Source: Lycocorax pyrrhopterus obiensis (lineage: Eukaryota; Chordata; Aves; Passeriformes; Paradisaeidae). From it: a stretch of 64,000 nt of DNA. The stretch is taken from contig JACSVZ010000004.1 of the NCBI GenBank assembly GCA_014706295.1, forward strand, positions 89,659,047 through 89,723,046. The letters run 5' to 3'. The position numbers and the translations under genes are program-made. Below the pieces are notes generated by a model. That model had not been told where the DNA came from, ran no database searches, and worked only from the letters and a program-made list of their open reading frames with translations. This document shows positions 32,374-45,060 of this stretch, in pieces. The stretch's first letter is position 1; each line of letters starts with the position of its first letter.

Positions 32374-34194
32374 TCATCACCATTAACAAGTCCATTTTTT
32401 TATTTGTGTTTTATATGAGCTGGTTCCTTCATCAATTTGATGACTGGATGATGGCATCAGTATTTATGTAGTTTCAAGGGGGTTTAAATTCCTACAGACC
32501 TAGGTAGGAACTGCGTAATGACTTCAATAGCATTAATGTTTCTTGAATTATGGGCATATATCTTTAAAGAGAAAAATAGCACCCCTATGTATTTCAGGAT
32601 CTGAGCCTTATATACCTAGGGAAGGCAGGCACCACTAATGGGTCCGTGAGCGTCTTAGTATCTAGATAAAAGTAACATATTATTACCCAAGACTGAGGAT
32701 AACATGATGTTATTTTTCTTGACTACACATAATTATCTGTTCTGTAAATCCAAAGCTAATGTTTTTAAAATAGTTTCTATGTAAGAAGTAAAAATATATA
32801 CTTATTATATTTATGAATGTAATAAATACTTATGGTATAATTTTATATTAATTATATTTTTGTCCTGATTCTTTGCCAAGGCATTGAGTTTACAGGGATT
32901 CTTACTGTTTTTGTTTAAAAGGTGTCACTGCAATTCTTACTTCTCTGCTTTCATGATAGGCTGTGGCACCCATGACATGTCACTTTCAAAAGATGTGCAA
33001 CACACTTTCTAGCCAGAGCTTATACCCAGGATCTGCAAAGCTGTCAGAACTGCACAAAACAGAGTACAAGGGCACTTACCTCAAAAACAGAAAACAAGAG
33101 AAAATGTTGGTCACATGGCTGTATGAAAAATGAGTGTGATAGATTTTCCTTCATTTTGTTCTGATGGTAATGGGGATATGAAGGTTGTACAGCCAGGTGA
33201 CTGCTTACTCATTGTATAATGCAGTTAATGAGCTGCCTTTCCGACATTAGTATAATCTGTCTGGTTCATGATGCACTATAGCACATGCATTATTTCACTG
33301 AATGATTTACGGGATCTCTATTATGTTGTAATGCATTTTCTAGGGTAATAGATGAGATGGATTATCTTGTGTTTCCTAGCATATTATAGTTTCCTACATC
33401 AAAAATGTAGTTTGCTTATAAGATATCATATTTCATTAACCAATGAAAATGAGTTTGACTACAGGTGTCCCTTCATTAATTTAACATTTCTTTTTCCTTG
33501 TTATACTCTTCTAAGTATCTCCTTAAAACTTTTCTATTATTTCCAATCTTTCTTGTAACTTAATGTCTATGCACAATTCTACAGTAAGCTATTTAAATAT
33601 TAGCTCATAAGGATAAAATGCTTTTGAAAGAAAAAAGAATTAAATTGTTGTGGTTTTTTCATTCATTCATTCATTCATTCATTCATTCACGAGCAATTCC
33701 TAGTCTAGATCAATTTCCTAAGGAAAAAGGTCTTATCCTTAAATTTTACACTGATGTGTCACTGTCTGGCAAGGAGATAGGTCTCAAAATTATTAAATTT
33801 CTTCAATTTTTGTGAATATTCATAACTGGTGCTGGTTGAGGGAAAGACAGTGTAAGTAATCTTATTATGATAACTAAGTCCCTCTTTTTCCCTGTTGAAA
33901 ATATGGCTTGTTCATTAGCATTATCTCAAATAGCCAAATTGCATAATGTTTTTGTTGAGGGAATGCAGTGGAAGAGAGAGAGAAAGAATCAGGGAATTTA
34001 AGGGAGAAGAAGTCAAATCAAGAGAGGGCAAAGGTCAATGCTAGGAAAAGAAGGTGTTTAGGTGGCAGGGGATTTTAGGAACATGCAACAGACCTCAAGT
34101 TATCACACTAGGAGGATGTGATAGGAAGCTGGGGCAGACAGAGCCTTGAGGTACAACTGCTTTGCTCACATGCTATATTTATACACCTAAAACC
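32374..34194. other. AT-rich non-coding stretch
   Basis: No gene recognised. It contains the (ATTC)n microsatellite near 33660 and a purine-rich patch at 33968-34060. Confidence 0.5.
33656..33690. repeat. (ATTC)n microsatellite, about 7 units
   Basis: TTTTC followed by uninterrupted ATTC repeats to ATTCAC. An ordinary tetranucleotide repeat, likely length-polymorphic. Confidence 0.95.
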
Positions 34195-34445
34195 ATAGAA
34201 TCATAGAATCAGAATGCCTTGAATTGGAAGGGACCTTAAAGATCGTCCAGTTCCAAAAGCCCGCCAGTGGCAGGGATGCCACCTACTAGATCAGATTGCT
34301 CAAATCCCCATCCAGCCTGGCCTTGAACTCTTCTAAAGATGGAATATCCACAGCTTTTCTGGGCAACTCGTTACGGTGCCTAACCACCCCCACAGTAAAG
34401 AATTTCTTCCTAACATGTAATATAATGTGTTCTCATCTCTGAAGC
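34195..34445 (-). mobile_element. CR1 LINE 3' end fragment
   Basis: It begins with CATAGAATCATAGAATCAGAATG, then TTGGAAGGGACCTTAAAGATCGTCCAGTTCC, and continues back to TAAAGAATTTCTTCCTAACATG. Only the 3' UTR and last bases of ORF2 remain. Confidence 0.92.
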
Positions 34446-35169
34446 TGTGGGTTTGGTTGTTTTAAACACAAAATTACTAAGTGGAATTCAGAGACATTAA
34501 ACAGAGATCTTAGAACAAGTCAGCTGTCAGTGTTCTGCTGGTTGTGGTTCCCCATTTCAGCCCTGCACTCCAGTCCGAGCATGGTCTGAGTCCAGTCATT
34601 GGTGCAAACTCTTGGAGAAAACCCACCATGTGCATTCATGCTACAAGCACCTTGCTTGTTTTTTTGGTTTTTCCTTCTGTCCAGCATCAGATATTTCTCT
34701 GAATTACACGTACTCCTCCACTTTTGAGGGAGACTTAGCCTTTGACTTCCTCTTGACACTTTCACTTAACATAATGGAAAAAATTCGTTTTGCCCAGTTG
34801 TATAGTTTTGATGAACCACTACACACAGTTCTTGCACTATAAACTACAATGTTGTTGAAATGTGGTATTTCTTAGCTCTGCTGCTTCTGGTTTTCCATTC
34901 TTTTGAAATGTGTGTTACTGCTCACAGCAAGCTGATAGGTAATATTTTAAACAATTATAAGATTTCCATACTACTTAGTCAAAAGAAGGGTCCTTTGGGG
35001 TTCACTACCAACTTAAACTTACGGAAACCAGATCTTTTGCCATAGTGTTAATATAAAGTAGATTAAGTGGAGAGTATTAAAATCTTTGGTATGTTGTATA
35101 AATTATGTATGAAAAATGAGTTGAATATTTTTACACCCAACACAAGATCAACAAAGCTAATCTAGTAAA

Positions 35170-35271
35170 AGGCGTCTCTGACCATGGCAAGGTAAGGCAG
35201 AACCAGATGAATTTTAAAGGTCCCTTCCAACCCAAACCATTCAATGATTCAATGATTCTGTGATTCTATTA
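35170..35271 (+). mobile_element. CR1 LINE extreme 3' end
   Basis: GCGTCTCTGACCATGGCAAGG, then TTTTAAAGGTCCCTTCCAACC and an octamer tail (ATTCAATG, ATTCAATG, ATTCTGTG, ATTCT). About 100 bp, plus strand. Confidence 0.88.
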
Positions 35272-35365
35272 ATCATAAGTCAATATCCAAGCTACCATTT
35301 AGCATGGAAATGGACTGGTGGCTAAACAAACATAATCAGCATTCATTTTGAGTGCACAAAAAAAG

Positions 35366-35460
35366 TACAGCTGGGCAGTGTTTGGTTAACAGTTGGACTC
35401 CATGCTCATAGAGGTCTTTTGCAACCATAAGAATTTTATGATTGCATTAGTCTATGAATA
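35366..35460 (+). mobile_element. Old CR1 3' end fragment, second subfamily
   Basis: GGTTAACAGTTGGACTCCATG, AGAGGTCTTTTGCAACC and TTTTATGATTGCAT match, with decay, the GGTTGGACTCGATGATC...GAGGTC(T)TTTCCAACC...ATGATT ending of other CR1 subfamilies. Less certain because it is short and diverged. Confidence 0.55.
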
Positions 35461-38400
35461 TATTTGGTAAACAGAATGGATGCAAATTAGGTGGCTGTAC
35501 CTCAAGTTCTCTCATGTTTTTTTCCATGATTTAACAAAAAAAAAAAAAAAAGATGACTCCTGGAAATTCCCACGGAGAGACTTTAGAAACTGCCAAATAT
35601 TTGGGTTTATGTTTTTAATCCTCTTCTGCTGCTTAGACTTAGGTTTTTTTTAAATTAGAAATTTCTAGAACTGTTTACTATATAGTGAAAATGCACAGTA
35701 TCCTCAAATGTCATGACTTGATATGTAGGGACTATACAAGTGAAAAAAAGCAATACAATAAATAATTAATCCACTAATTTGTAGTGATATGCACTTCTAA
35801 AGGAAATGTAGTCTAATTTTATACAATAATATAAATACTTACAAATTTTAACTATTGCCTCTCTTTGATAAGACATAATTTTTATATAAGATAATAGAAT
35901 AACTTGGTTTCCACAACAGTTTCAATTTATTTTATCTTAGAGAAGAAGGAAAAAAGCAATACAGCAAACTCACCATAGATATATATAAATTACACATTCA
36001 CCATTAGCAAAGACCCAAAATTTGCTCACATTTTTCTCCCTTGCAAATTGAAAATGATGATAATATCTACAGTTTATCCAGAATACCAAATATGTCCATA
36101 AATGAGATTCCAATTATGACAGGTTTTATTGTGTATTTACAGGCTGTGAAATCTTTTGAATCCTACTCCCAAAATAAAAAGACACAAATATATCCATTAT
36201 CCATATATTTAGACAGCTAGCAAATCCAACCTTCCCCTTAGCTTCCTCAGTACAATAGACAGAAAATAAGTTTAATAGTATTTCCAGAGGTTAACACACT
36301 CAGCCTTTTGTGAACGAAGTTATAAAGTGAATGAGTTCCACAATAAAGAACACTCACAGGGAATTGCTCTTTCACTTTACTTCTCTTAGAAAAACCTTTC
36401 ATTTGGGGAGAAGCAAGTGGGGACGATTTTGCTGCAAAGAAAGAGGAGTCCAAGTTAGACTTCAGAAGCAACTTACTATCTGATTTGGCCTAAGAAATTT
36501 TATTTTTAGATCTTAGACTTCTGGGAGCAGGTACTAACTTCTGTTACACATTTTGAAAATAAAAAGAGAAGAGGTCTTATGCTTTAATGGAGACAGCTGT
36601 GGGCTCAAACTCCCAGGTGAAGTAAAGTCTTCCATTCTCCCACAAAAAACTACCCCTCTCCTCAGCAGAACCTATTCATTTTCTGTTCGTATATCTATGT
36701 GATTCTTCTCCTCTTATACTAGCTTTTTTGTTTTCAACTCTGAGGAACACCAGTTTTTCTTTACTTAGCTATATGATTTGTTCAGAGAAGTTTGATAGTC
36801 ATCAGTGATTTGTTGTGGTAGGGGTTTTTTTGTTGTTGTTTTGGGGTTTTTTTTAAGTAAATATTTTCTTTTAATTTCTTTTCCTTGACACATCTTTTTC
36901 CATGAAAAAGCAAAGTGAGATAAAAAGAGAGAAACCTACATTTTTGTAATGGTTTTCTCTATTTTTTTATCCTCTGTCTATAGATGGAATGATTTTTCAG
37001 AAACAGACTTCTTGAAATAAACCATTTTGAAATATTTTTCAAATGCAATTCTTTTATGAAGCAACTGTAATTGACATGCTGAAATGTCAACACTTTTTTA
37101 CGGAAAAAAAAAGTGTTGTAGTCTTTTTCTATTCAGTAAGAAATCTGAGAATTTTTTAACTTGATATCTATTTGATTGAATTTTCTAATAAAAATTTTCT
37201 TGCTTTAGCAATTGGTAGGCTATTTCTCCATATGATGATGAATGGTTTATTATCACTAATAACTGAGTTTATCTGATATTACCATTAAGGAAAAAAAACC
37301 CCACAATTGTATTAATTATCCACATTAAAATCAGAATTATTGGATTTTCAAATTGCAATTGACAAATATCAAGTTAATGGTAAAGGGCAATATGTTAGCC
37401 TGATATTGGATTAAAAAAAGGCAAAATGGAAATAATATTTTAGTCATTAAAAGAGAAAAATCCCAATTAACTGAATCTCATTATATGCCACCCACTTCTA
37501 GAAAACCCATGCCTAAATAATAGGTTACTATTTTTTTGTAGAAGATGCTTTTTGACTCAGCCTTGTGGACATAGTCCTAGGGAGAAGTTCTTTGCCTTTA
37601 AAGAGATGATTAACATGATTCAGATTCAAAATGGGCTTTCAGCTTTTTAATAGGACTTAATTTTTAAAATTCTGGTTCCTATATGCTATATAGTGGACAT
37701 TTCATATATGAGTTTTCTGTGCTTTCTAGAAATAATTTTTTTATTTCTTAGTGGAATCTATAGATTCTGCTATAGAAAGCAGAATAGTTAGCTAAAAGAA
37801 AAGATTCTCATCTTATTATGTGACTGGCATTATTGGGAGATTACTTTTTTTCTTCTTCTATGCTAGGTGTAGATGATTTGTTATACTTCTAATATATATA
37901 ACATTAACACTAAGCCAGAGTGAGAAATCCACTAGGTATCTTATGTCTTCTGTACCTTCAGTAGAGTGAGCCTTCCTGAACATTTCCTGAAAAGTACATG
38001 CCGCACCTAACTCATAGGATTTTAGTTTTAAAATCCACTCAAAATTAATCAGCATGCACCGATCAATTGAAATATCATTAAAGAAAGGGACAGTAAAAGG
38101 CACCTTCTGCATGAAATTTCATGTGCAGTGTCTTCCAAGGTCACAGCTAAAGAAAAGCTGCAAGTGCTGCAGTTATGACTGAATTGTTCATGCATGTGCA
38201 CAGATGGGGAGCAATAGGAAGCCAGAGAAACTCAGAAACTGAATTGCTTAAAAACCTGAAGATTAGATAGAACCCGAGAGTGGTCCTTTTTCTCTATTTT
38301 TATATTCATTTTTCTCTTATAGTCTTACTGTGAATCATACATATAGGCATTCATTTCTTGCCTGGATTTCAGCCAATGCCATTATTCTGCATTGGTACTC

Positions 38401-39738
38401 ACTTGTGTTCTGCTGTAATTGTCTTCACACTTCTTTAATCCAAAAGAAGAGCAGTTACACTAGCCAGATCAATAAAGGCATCGAATACATTGAACTTTCA
38501 ACTCACACTGACAGCACTCTGTGGAAATTGCTGAAATATAAAACATCTCATTGTGTCCCAGATCTTTAAAAGTTTGAGGTTCTGATTCTCAATCACATTA
38601 ACAGTCACTTTTAGATTAGTGAAACATTTTGTATCATTAAGGCTCTGTGGAATACTAGACATTAGAGATGTACTTAGAGGGATCAATTTTTCACACTCAG
38701 CAACTTTTTTAGTTTTACATCCATTACTTAGGCAATGATACTGAGAATGATATTTCTTACTTTTTAAATGATAGAAAAGTAAGGGACCAGTAAACAAACG
38801 TAAGATGCATCTTCAAGGAGCTAGAGGAAATGAGAAACATTCTTTCAGTACGTGAAACTACGGAATAATGAATCACAAGACTGCAAAACAAACTGAAGCA
38901 TGAGTGAATGCTAAATGAAAAGATACAGCAGCATCTGACCTTGAGAAAATTTGTGTGCAGTGGTGGAGAAATCCTTAAAGTCTTCATCTCAACTTGCCAC
39001 TGCACCGAGTAAAACATAAGAGACACTAAATTGCATTGATCAAGAAACACAAAATAGATAACAAAAATAAGAAGTAGTGATGCATGAAGCTCTGACTACA
39101 ACCCAGAAAATATTTTCTGTGCTGGTCATCAGTACTACTTTTTATTTTAACCAGAGTTGTCTATTTTTAATAATGATTTTAGAAGATTATTATGAAAAAC
39201 AGATAAAGCTGATAGAAATATGAGTAAGTTTTGGCTATGAATAAAAATTGAAAATACAGTGTGCTAAAAAAGACACCAAGCTAAAATAATGCTGGGAATA
39301 ACTGAAAGAATATGCTATTTCTTTTGGTTAGACAGTAACTTTGTAAGTGATTCAAAGGAAATTTTCAGCAAAAATCACAAATTAAATGTTAAAAGATGAG
39401 AGTGTATGAAGCACAATGAAGGTACATTACTGGCAGAAAAAGGATTAGAATTCTTCTGTAGCTTGCCTATTGCAATTAAGCTCTATGGCTTAACTAATTT
39501 TTTAATAATGAAAATCTATTCTAAATATACCATCAAACACCAATTCTTCTGGAAGTGCTCATCTGCCAAAATAAATGACAATTATGTCTATTATTCCTAC
39601 AGTACATATGTCTGAACTGAGAAATTGTCTTTACAATTTGAGTTTAGTACCTAACTTCACAGTGAAGGAAATTCTGAAGGAGGGATTACTTAAATGTGGG
39701 ATAAGATACAGTGAAGAAATTTTCTTTGAAGTTCTGCT
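35461..39738. other. AT-rich non-coding stretch
   Basis: Over 4 kb without recognised genes or transposons. It contains an A16 run (35536-35551 lies in its first 100 bp) and T/G-rich runs near 36820-36860. Open frames here are below 100 codons and unremarkable. Confidence 0.5.
35536..35551. repeat. A16 homopolymer
   Basis: Sixteen consecutive A. It is not preceded by recognisable SINE or processed-pseudogene sequence. Confidence 0.9.
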
Positions 39739-39895
39739 ACACTGGGTTTGCATGATGAGGTTTCGATACAGGGAGGACTACAGGGGTGGCTTCTGTGAGA
39801 AGCTGCCAGCAGCTTCCTCATGTCTGATGGAGCCAATGCCAGCCAGCTCCGAGTTGAACCTGCTCCTGGCCAAGACTGAGTCCATCAGTTATATG
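39739..39895 (+). mobile_element. Truncated LTR family D, 5' end only
   Basis: CACTGGGTTTGCATGATGAGG, GGCTTCTGTGAGAAGCTGCC, GGAGCCAATGCCAGCCAGCTCC and AGTCCATCAG match the first 150 bp or so of the D LTR at 11973. The remaining LTR is absent. The 120-codon open frame at 39575-39937 overlaps it and is not a gene. Confidence 0.7.
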
Positions 39896-40853
39896 TCTGC
39901 TTGTTTTATATATCTGAAAATTCACTTGTTTTCATAAATTCAGGGTGTATTTCTTTCTGGCTGAGGTATTTTGCCTACTCCCTTCAGCAAAACCCTATGT
40001 GAAAGTTTACTTTCTTAAATATGTTTTCCCAGTTGTAAATAAAATTATACATTATGGACATTGTGTACATGTATAACTGTGAAGAGTTTGGTCTTGCAAT
40101 TGGCATAAAAATAGCCATTTAAAATGATGGAGATAATTGTTTCTATCTCATATATTTTATTTAAATATCTCAATAGCACATGCAAAGCATGATCAGGATG
40201 GGCCTGCTTCTAGCAGCACAATATCATATTCCTTACTCTAAAGGGCTTATCAACAAAAAGACAAGGGTAACAAAAAGGAAAAAAATTATGACTAAAACAG
40301 TGAGCTGGTAGTGCTTCTGATCAATTACACAGAAGAACTAAAACTTCAAGCTATCAGGTTTTACAAGCTTGTGCATATTTGCTCTTTTCATATTTCATAT
40401 GAAATGACAATTTAATAAAAGTCATTGCTAAATGATCAACTCCTATTTTTTTCAACAAAATTCTTTATTATATTCTTTATTATACTCAAGTGCCATAGAT
40501 TAGGAAAGCAAAAACCAACCGACCAAAACAAACCCCAAAGCATAAAAAAAAAACAGTCAACCCTTCCCCCAGCCCAAAAAACCAAACTAAAAACTGAAAA
40601 TGAACCACCTAAAAGTGTTAAAGAAAAGCAGCTTTTAGGAATGGATAGCAGATTAATTAGAAATTAGCTGTCTCTTGTCTCTGAATAAATAACCCAAACC
40701 CAAACAATTTCAGAAAATGTTTTTCCTAAATCATCATATATGAGTATCCTGCTTATTTTTCTCTGCTGAAAAATGCAACTGAGCATGCCACTCCAAAACT
40801 AAAAAAAGAAACTGTTCAGAGCAGAGTAGATATCTGCATGGTATATTCACATA

Positions 40854-40860
<7 letters not shown>

Positions 40861-40902
<42 letters not shown>
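40861..40902. repeat. (AC)n microsatellite, about 21 units
   Basis: An uninterrupted AC run following an imperfect ACATACACACAT start at 40849. Such Pu/Py alternation can adopt Z-DNA. Confidence 0.97.
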
Positions 40903-40909
<7 letters not shown>

Positions 40910-43529
40910 GTTAACTGGGCAACAATGTTTTAATCAGAAGTGAAATAATATGGATCTATTTTTAGGAATCTTGCCTTTGTGATATCAAGGCGAATATTTT
41001 ACTCTTTTGGCAGTTTTTCCATGACATTTCCTCTGGGTATATGGAAAAAATATTTTCTGCTCCATAAACATTAACTCCTTTATTGCCCACGTAAAAAGGT
41101 AATCCATATCTTTGAAAGGAACATGTTTTACAGTCTAGTAATAATGCACATTGTTTGTATTCAGGACTTAGACAATTCTTGTGCAGCACAAAAAATACCA
41201 GAAGAAAACTGAGGCCTTTGAGGGAACATCTTCTGTTGCGTTTCAATGATTAGAGAAAGAAAATGGCGTAGCGAGTAAATTCAGAAGACTGTTCAAATCA
41301 ACAACCACAAATTATGAACCCTAATAAAAGTGGAATGCTTTTAATCTTTTAGGCTTTGATGAAATCTTCCCTTGGGCCTTTGTGCACCTGAGTAGCCCCA
41401 TGTTGCAATCCTGCTTTGCTGTGCTGCATGCGTTCTTTTTCAGATTTCAGAGACCCGACTCCTAATCCACATCACAGTACAGTGACTTCAGGTCTGACTT
41501 TTTACAACACTGGGACTTCTTACTGTCATGCAGCTTCATCCACAGACAGCAGACTTTCTTCTGATTCTCATCAGTGTAATAGCTGATTGATCTCATAGCT
41601 TTGCTAACGCTGTGTGATGCCTTTGCTTGCAGAGCTCAGTATAATAGATTGCCCACCAGGGGTTTGTGTGCGAGTGTTTGTGTGTTGTGTTTTGTCAAGT
41701 TACACAAGGTCTCAGATGTCTGCAAGGTATTAAAGTAATTAATACAGGTTTTAAATGTTTCTTTACAAAATAAACTAAACTATGGCCATAGCAATATCCA
41801 AAAGGAACAAGTTAAAGAAGTTAGGAACAATCGAGTGTATAAATATAAAATAAACGTGGGAAATACACTTAACAAGAGGCTACATTACAATAACAAATGC
41901 AACATACATGGGACCACCATTCTCTGTCACTGAGGTCAAAAAGATATGGAAATCTCCATGTGCATGCTGCTAAAATTTCCTGACACCTGGATCAAAACTG
42001 TATCCAAAATGCATATTAAGAGTAGTCTCTGAGGTATGCTACCTTGACTGTGCCTTGTAATTTTTTGTGTGAGTGCTATCTGGTCAACACCAAAAAGGAC
42101 CTCATCATAAGAATACAAGAAGTTAGATGATGGGTTCCAGTGGTTTTGGAAATTCCATGGAATTTTTGTTCTATTGTGATAAACTGTGGCATAGCTATAC
42201 ACAACACAGTTAAACAAAAGTATTATATAAGGTCAAGGTGTTCTGACTCTTTTATTAGCTATGTTTCCTTCATGTGAATGAATAAACCAGCCGAGAGTAT
42301 AATTAAAAGACAAACAGTTTGTTTACCGGCATCAGAGAGAAATATTAAATTGAAAATATAAAACAGTGCAGGGAAATTTTGCATGCTATTGCAGTATCTA
42401 GCATACAGCTTTTATCAGATACTGTAATTATTACCTCTTTGCCAGATATCCAGGACACATAGAGTCCACTGTCTTTTCTGTAGAACATATAGTACAGGAA
42501 ATAAGGATCTGTCATAATAGTCCAACTATGACTGAAATAATAAGTTAATTTCACTAAGCTAGCCTACCTATGCAAGTCCTTGTGCTGTGTCCTGCACATA
42601 CATCTGTGTCATTTCTCCTGTATCATTTCTCCCGCATAAAAAGAACGGTTTTAAATCACCATTTTTATAGACGTAACATCTCCTAGGACATCTCATCTTA
42701 CGGAAACAGCTCCAGCACATATGAAACACTGACCTATAGTGTCATCTTTTCGTTTGCAATTTAACAGCAATTTCAGAGTGTATCCCACTATTGCAGAAGT
42801 GTTCCTTTGAAAATCCCTCTGACTCATGGTTATCCTGCTATCAAAATGCAACTACTGCTTGAGCTGGCGCAGACTAACTGAGCTACTTTTGACCTAGAAC
42901 TGATACTGTCACAACTATGGGGAAGGCTCCACAAAGCAGAAGAAATAAATCATTTTCCTCTTTGTTGTTGCTCTGAGGCTGACTTTGAGTAGCTTAAAAC
43001 AGACAGGAAAACAGCCTGCATAAAATTCAGTATTGTCTGAGCTTTTTGAAAATTTTCTCACTATTGCTGCCAGAGGTCCTTGATGAAAGTGGAAGCAGGC
43101 ATCCAAAAGTTTTGTTTCTATTTTGTCAGTAGTTCATGGAAGTTATTAATATTATTCCTAATCCAGAAAGAAATTAAAATTCTTAATTTATTTGACATAT
43201 GCTACTCTTTTGGTTGTTTCATTGTATATATTCTAAAGTGAACTTAAATCCTGTTGTCTTGATTTTTTCTTTTTGCAGAGGCTCATCTGAACTTTTACAT
43301 ATCCTAGTACCTTGTCAACTCTTTTGTTTACTAAAGTAGTCGAGAAGAATAAGATTCTTTTGTTGCAGTCTCAGGGTTTGTAGACTTCTCTTCTTTACAA
43401 CCCTTTAAATGCCTCAAAAATAAAGGTAAGGTTTAGTCTGCATTTTCAGAATGTTATTTGTTTTGCTTTTGTGCTTGTCTTGTAAGCAGATAGAGACAAA
43501 GCTGTGTGTCACAAACTGGTTGAATCGAC

Positions 43530-43860
43530 TACAGTCTGTCTGAGTGAAGCAGCACTACTGACCTAGCTCCCATGCTGGTGGGAGTGGGGGACACACCACA
43601 CTTCAGACAGCAAGGCATTGTCCTCTTCAACAAAACAACGGATCTGTCACCAGTCAGTCTTCTGGGGAGGAAGTCACCTGGGGACCATTTGGGGCTGGGC
43701 TGGGTCACAGGCCCATGAATGGGCTGCGGGAGCTGGAGACAGCCCTGCTGTGGCATCGCTGGGGCAGGGGCTGATGGTGCGGGGACTAAGATGGGGTCCT
43801 GGGCCGTGGGCAAGGTGAGGGGAGAGTGCCTTCAGGGTTCTGGTGGCCAGGATAATAGTC
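43530..43860. other. GC-rich patch of unknown origin
   Basis: About 330 bp markedly richer in G and C than its surroundings (for example GGGGCTGGGCTGGGTCAC near 43692 and GGGGCAGGGGCTGATGG near 43762). Short open frames on both strands (66 and 94 codons) show no known motif. It could be an old repeat, a decayed CpG island or an unrecognised exon. Confidence 0.3.
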
Positions 43861-44879
43861 CATAGAAATAGGACATAATAGGACTTAAAATGAGATTAAT
43901 TAACTAACTCTTTTCAGTGTCTAATGGTCATAATTTGATTTTCCTTTTGAAATTGTATACTTTGAATATATTTATAATTTTTTTTGAGATAAAAATCTCA
44001 GTTTCTGTTAGAATCTTAATAAACATTACCTAAGATTCATGCTTCAAGGTAAATGTTGCTATATCGAAGGACCCTTTTTTTAGAAAAAGAACAGAATACT
44101 TCTGAACCTAAAATCCTAAATCACTCGCAGTGATATCACTTCATGTGATAAAAGTGCATCTTAAAAAAATATTAGTAGAAAAAGTTGTTTTGGACAGAAA
44201 CAAGAAAAAAGGACAACAAATAAAAAGTGACTTAGAAATCAGGTAAAAAATACAAAATCATGAGGGTCTCATTTGACTTATGAATGTAAATTTAACATTG
44301 TCTGCCAGGAATAACATCAAAAATATCAGAAGAACTGCACAAGTGTGAATTACAGGTCCCTACAAAATGAGTTTCTACTTTAGCAAGTAGGCAAATTAAA
44401 CAGTTCAGATATGCTGAGCAAAAAAAAAAAAATATCTGAATGTGGTGAGAAAGATGACTCCCAGCTACCAATTAAGGGAGAAATAGGCAGACAGAGTTGT
44501 AATGAAAATAAAACATTCAAAATGCATGAAGACTTTAAATAACCTTTTGAAGCATGTGATGCATTCCAGCAAAATATATTTGCAGAACAGGAAGATTCAG
44601 ATAAGAGCAATAAAAAGTCAACATTTGTGAATAACCTCCAAAGTATTTCAAAGTTAGACAGAACTTAAAACTCCTGTAGAAAACTTCAGAAATATTGGCT
44701 TTTATCCCGTAGCTGAAAATCATGCTGATGCTGGAGAATTTTTTTCCTTCCTTTTTCCTTTCTTTCCCTTTATCTTGCTTTTCCATCTACCTTCCCTTCT
44801 ATTTTCTCTCCCTGATTTTAAAAGAAATTATCACCAAAACAATGCATTCCTCAATATGTAGAAATGAACACCATTCTAC

Positions 44880-45060
44880 TTGATCTAAAGGATCTTGGTT
44901 CATGTGAGATATTCATCAATTGAATGAAGTATTTAACTATGCATTTTAAGCTCCAGCTTTAATTCTCAGATTAATTAGTGCTAATTGAATGACCTCACAG
45001 AAAACACCCTCATTAATTCAGGATCTGCTACTCTTGAGCTCCTTATCTTGCTTATTACTT
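44880..45060. other. Candidate conserved non-coding element with homeodomain-type sites
   Basis: Repeat-free block with AATTAG-TG-CTAATT (44973-44986), a perfect inverted repeat with a 2-bp spacer, plus nearby TTAATT words. The layout suits a homeodomain dimer site. Enhancer function is speculation without conservation data. Confidence 0.2.

Noticed and set aside
39575..39937. 120-codon open frame
   Set aside because: It overlaps a truncated LTR D and has no recognisable protein similarity.
40849..40905. Possible CRISPR-like or satellite array
   Set aside because: It is a plain AC dinucleotide microsatellite; no spaced repeats exist in the window and the DNA is vertebrate.
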